Positions 19,322-19,929 of a DNA stretch of 19,929 nucleotides are shown here, piece by piece. A program made the position numbers and the translations under genes. The notes below the pieces were generated by a model, which did no database searches, was not told the origin of the DNA, and saw only the letters and a program-made list of their open reading frames with translations. The DNA is from DAOTUB01 sp034437455. Its GTDB lineage: Bacteria > Chloroflexota > Anaerolineae > B4-G1. Each line of letters opens with the position of its first letter. The stretch's first letter is position 1. The stretch is taken from assembly GCA_034437455.1 (NCBI GenBank), contig DAOTUB010000175.1, positions 1 to 19,929 of the forward strand, read 5' to 3'.

Positions 19322-19357
19322 GCGTTGGGTTTCGGCTCTCGCCTCAACCCAACCTAC
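19322..19357. repeat. GTTGGGTT palindromic repeat in the leader of the unknown operon
   Basis: GTTGGGTT (19324-19331) and AACCCAAC (19346-19353) form an 8-bp stem with an inner GGC/GCC stem and a TCTC loop. GCGTTGGGTTTCG...CTCAACCCAACCTAC elements of this kind are a common dispersed palindrome in several bacterial phyla. Here it falls within the transcribed leader, about 32 bp before the start codon. Confidence 0.7.
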
Positions 19358-19383
19358 CCAATCACGTTTTACGCACCACGCCA

Positions 19384-19412
19384 ATTATAGACCAGGTACT
19401 CGCGCTTTACAA
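19384..19412 (-). promoter_or_regulatory. Sigma70-type promoter of the unknown two-gene operon
   Basis: On the minus strand TTGTAA (19407-19412) and a perfect TATAAT (19384-19389) are 17 bp apart. The leader is about 90 nt and includes the GTTGGGTT palindrome. Its -35 overlaps the -35 of the divergent rpsT promoter. Confidence 0.7.
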
Positions 19413-19434
19413 ATTAGTCGAGTTGTTGTAAAAT
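19406..19434 (+). promoter_or_regulatory. Sigma70-type promoter of rpsT
   Basis: TTTACA (19406-19411) and TAAAAT (19429-19434) are 17 bp apart, each with 5 of 6 consensus bases. Transcription would start near 19441, about 33 bases before the rpsT start codon. Confidence 0.65.
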
Positions 19435-19458
19435 TACGTGTCGCTAGAAACAATCAAC

Positions 19459-19464
19459 AGGAGG
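19459..19464 (+). promoter_or_regulatory. Ribosome binding site fixing the TTG start of rpsT
   Basis: A full AGGAGG lies 9 bases before TTG 19474. The frame is open from 19438, but that earlier stretch overlaps the promoter and ribosome binding site and is not part of S20. Confidence 0.8.
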
Positions 19465-19473
19465 AATAAAACA

Positions 19474-19746
19474 TTGCCCAACTTACAATCAGCGAAGAAA
19501 CATCTTCGGAGTTCAGAACGGAAGCGTGTGCGCAACCAGGTGCATCGAGGTCGAGCGCGCACCACGGTCAAAAAAGCCCGACGCTTGCTCGAAAAAGGGC
19601 AGCTCGAAGAGGCCCGCAAGGCTGTACGCATCGCGATCAGCGCGCTGGATAACGCGGCCCAGAAAGGCGTCATTCACAAGAACAATGCCGCCCGGCGCAA
19701 GTCACGCTTGATGCAACAATTGAACCAGCTCGAACGCGCGTCCTGA
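19474..19746 (+). CDS. rpsT: 30S ribosomal protein S20
   Basis: This 90-aa, lysine/arginine-rich helical protein binds 16S rRNA early in small-subunit assembly. The N-terminal PNLQSAKKHLRSSERKRVRN and the later AQKGVIHKNNAARRKSRL are the S20 hallmarks, and the length is normal. The start codon is TTG, supported by the AGGAGG at 19459-19464; a rare start codon is known for rpsT in other bacteria. It is monocistronic, with its own promoter and a strong terminator, and divergent from the unknown operon. Confidence 0.97.
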   Translation: MPNLQSAKKHLRSSERKRVRNQVHRGRARTTVKKARRLLEKGQLEEARKAVRIAISALDNAAQKGVIHKNNAARRKSRLMQQLNQLERAS

Positions 19747-19782
19747 GCGCAGGAAGGATGAACCGCAAGCGATTCAACCAAT

Positions 19783-19816
19783 AAAACGCTGTTGCGTAAC
19801 GTAACGGCGTTTTTTT
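19783..19816 (+). terminator. Intrinsic terminator of rpsT
   Basis: AAAACGCTGTTGCG pairs with CGTAACGGCGTTTT (two G-T pairs) around a TAA loop, followed by further T residues to give a run of seven. It starts 37 bases after the rpsT stop. Confidence 0.88.
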
Positions 19817-19864
19817 GCTGTATGGATACTTTGACAATCCTATTATACAAAAGGAGGCACAAAA

Positions 19865-19929
19865 ATGCAGATCAGTGGTTACAATTTTCCCGACGACTTG
19901 TACTATGACAAGCTGCATAGCTGGGCGAA
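19865..19929 (+). CDS. gcvH: Glycine cleavage system H protein, N-terminal part (cut by window edge)
   Basis: Only 21 codons and two bases are inside the window. The sequence MQISGYNFPDDLYYDKLHSW follows the conserved opening of GcvH (Y-x-FPxDLYY...H-W), the lipoyl carrier that shuttles the aminomethyl group between the P, T and L proteins of glycine cleavage. ATG 19865 has an AGGAGG site 7 bases upstream. The lipoylated lysine lies beyond the window, so a GcvH-like paralogue cannot be excluded. It lies downstream of the rpsT terminator and probably has its own promoter; none could be placed with confidence. Confidence 0.8.
   Translation, partial: MQISGYNFPDDLYYDKLHSWA

Noticed and set aside
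19831..19846. TTGACA...TATTAT as a gcvH promoter
   Set aside because: The two hexamers are only 4 bp apart, and no partner element was found at 16-18 bp for either.

Overview
The window reads as a chromosomal segment of a GC-rich, non-proteobacterial bacterium. Gene content, the family types (UPF0175/DUF3368 pair, MoxR-DUF58-DUF4129 cluster, short SSB between rpsF and rpsR) and the scattered palindromic repeats fit a Chloroflexota (Anaerolineae-like) genome. That assignment is an inference from protein style, not from a marker comparison. Most genes are complete; the two ends are cut inside a CBS-domain gene (left, minus strand) and a probable gcvH (right, plus strand).

Left part (1-5044). 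A CBS-domain gene and a long RelA/SpoT-type (p)ppGpp enzyme diverge from a 333-bp intergenic region that holds one copy of a 70-bp dispersed repeat and two promoter-like sites. The rel gene ends at a hairpin shared with a convergent SurA/PrsA-like peptidyl-prolyl isomerase gene. That gene lies behind the ribosomal/replication operon rpsF-ssb-rpsR, which has a clear sigma70-type promoter.

Middle part (5045-11272). A compact minus-strand operon runs pyrG (CTP synthase) -> cytoplasmic SxxK serine hydrolase of the beta-lactamase/penicillin-binding-protein fold -> tldE -> tldD. The first two genes overlap by ATGA and the other gaps are 16-24 bp. It has a strong promoter, a roughly 110-nt leader and a hairpin just before pyrG. 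The 378-bp gap upstream of pyrG holds this promoter, a second hairpin and the second copy of the 70-bp repeat.

MoxR cluster (11273-15156). A MoxR AAA+ ATPase, a DUF58 protein and a polytopic DUF4129 protein form one minus-strand operon. The DUF4129 protein looks like a TgpA-type membrane protein without its transglutaminase domain, and the DUF58 gene carries an in-frame palindromic element near its 3' end.

Accessory part (15157-19437). A UPF0175/DUF3368 (PIN-like) toxin-antitoxin-type pair sits on the plus strand and converges on an Mrr-type restriction endonuclease gene. Next comes a translationally coupled two-gene unit of unknown function: a soluble helical protein and a single-pass membrane protein with three related extracytoplasmic domains. 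This unit is the best candidate for an undescribed system. Its promoter is back-to-back with the rpsT promoter, and the two -35 hexamers overlap. The window closes with rpsT, its intrinsic terminator and the first 21 codons of gcvH. No rRNA, tRNA, CRISPR array or transposase was seen.
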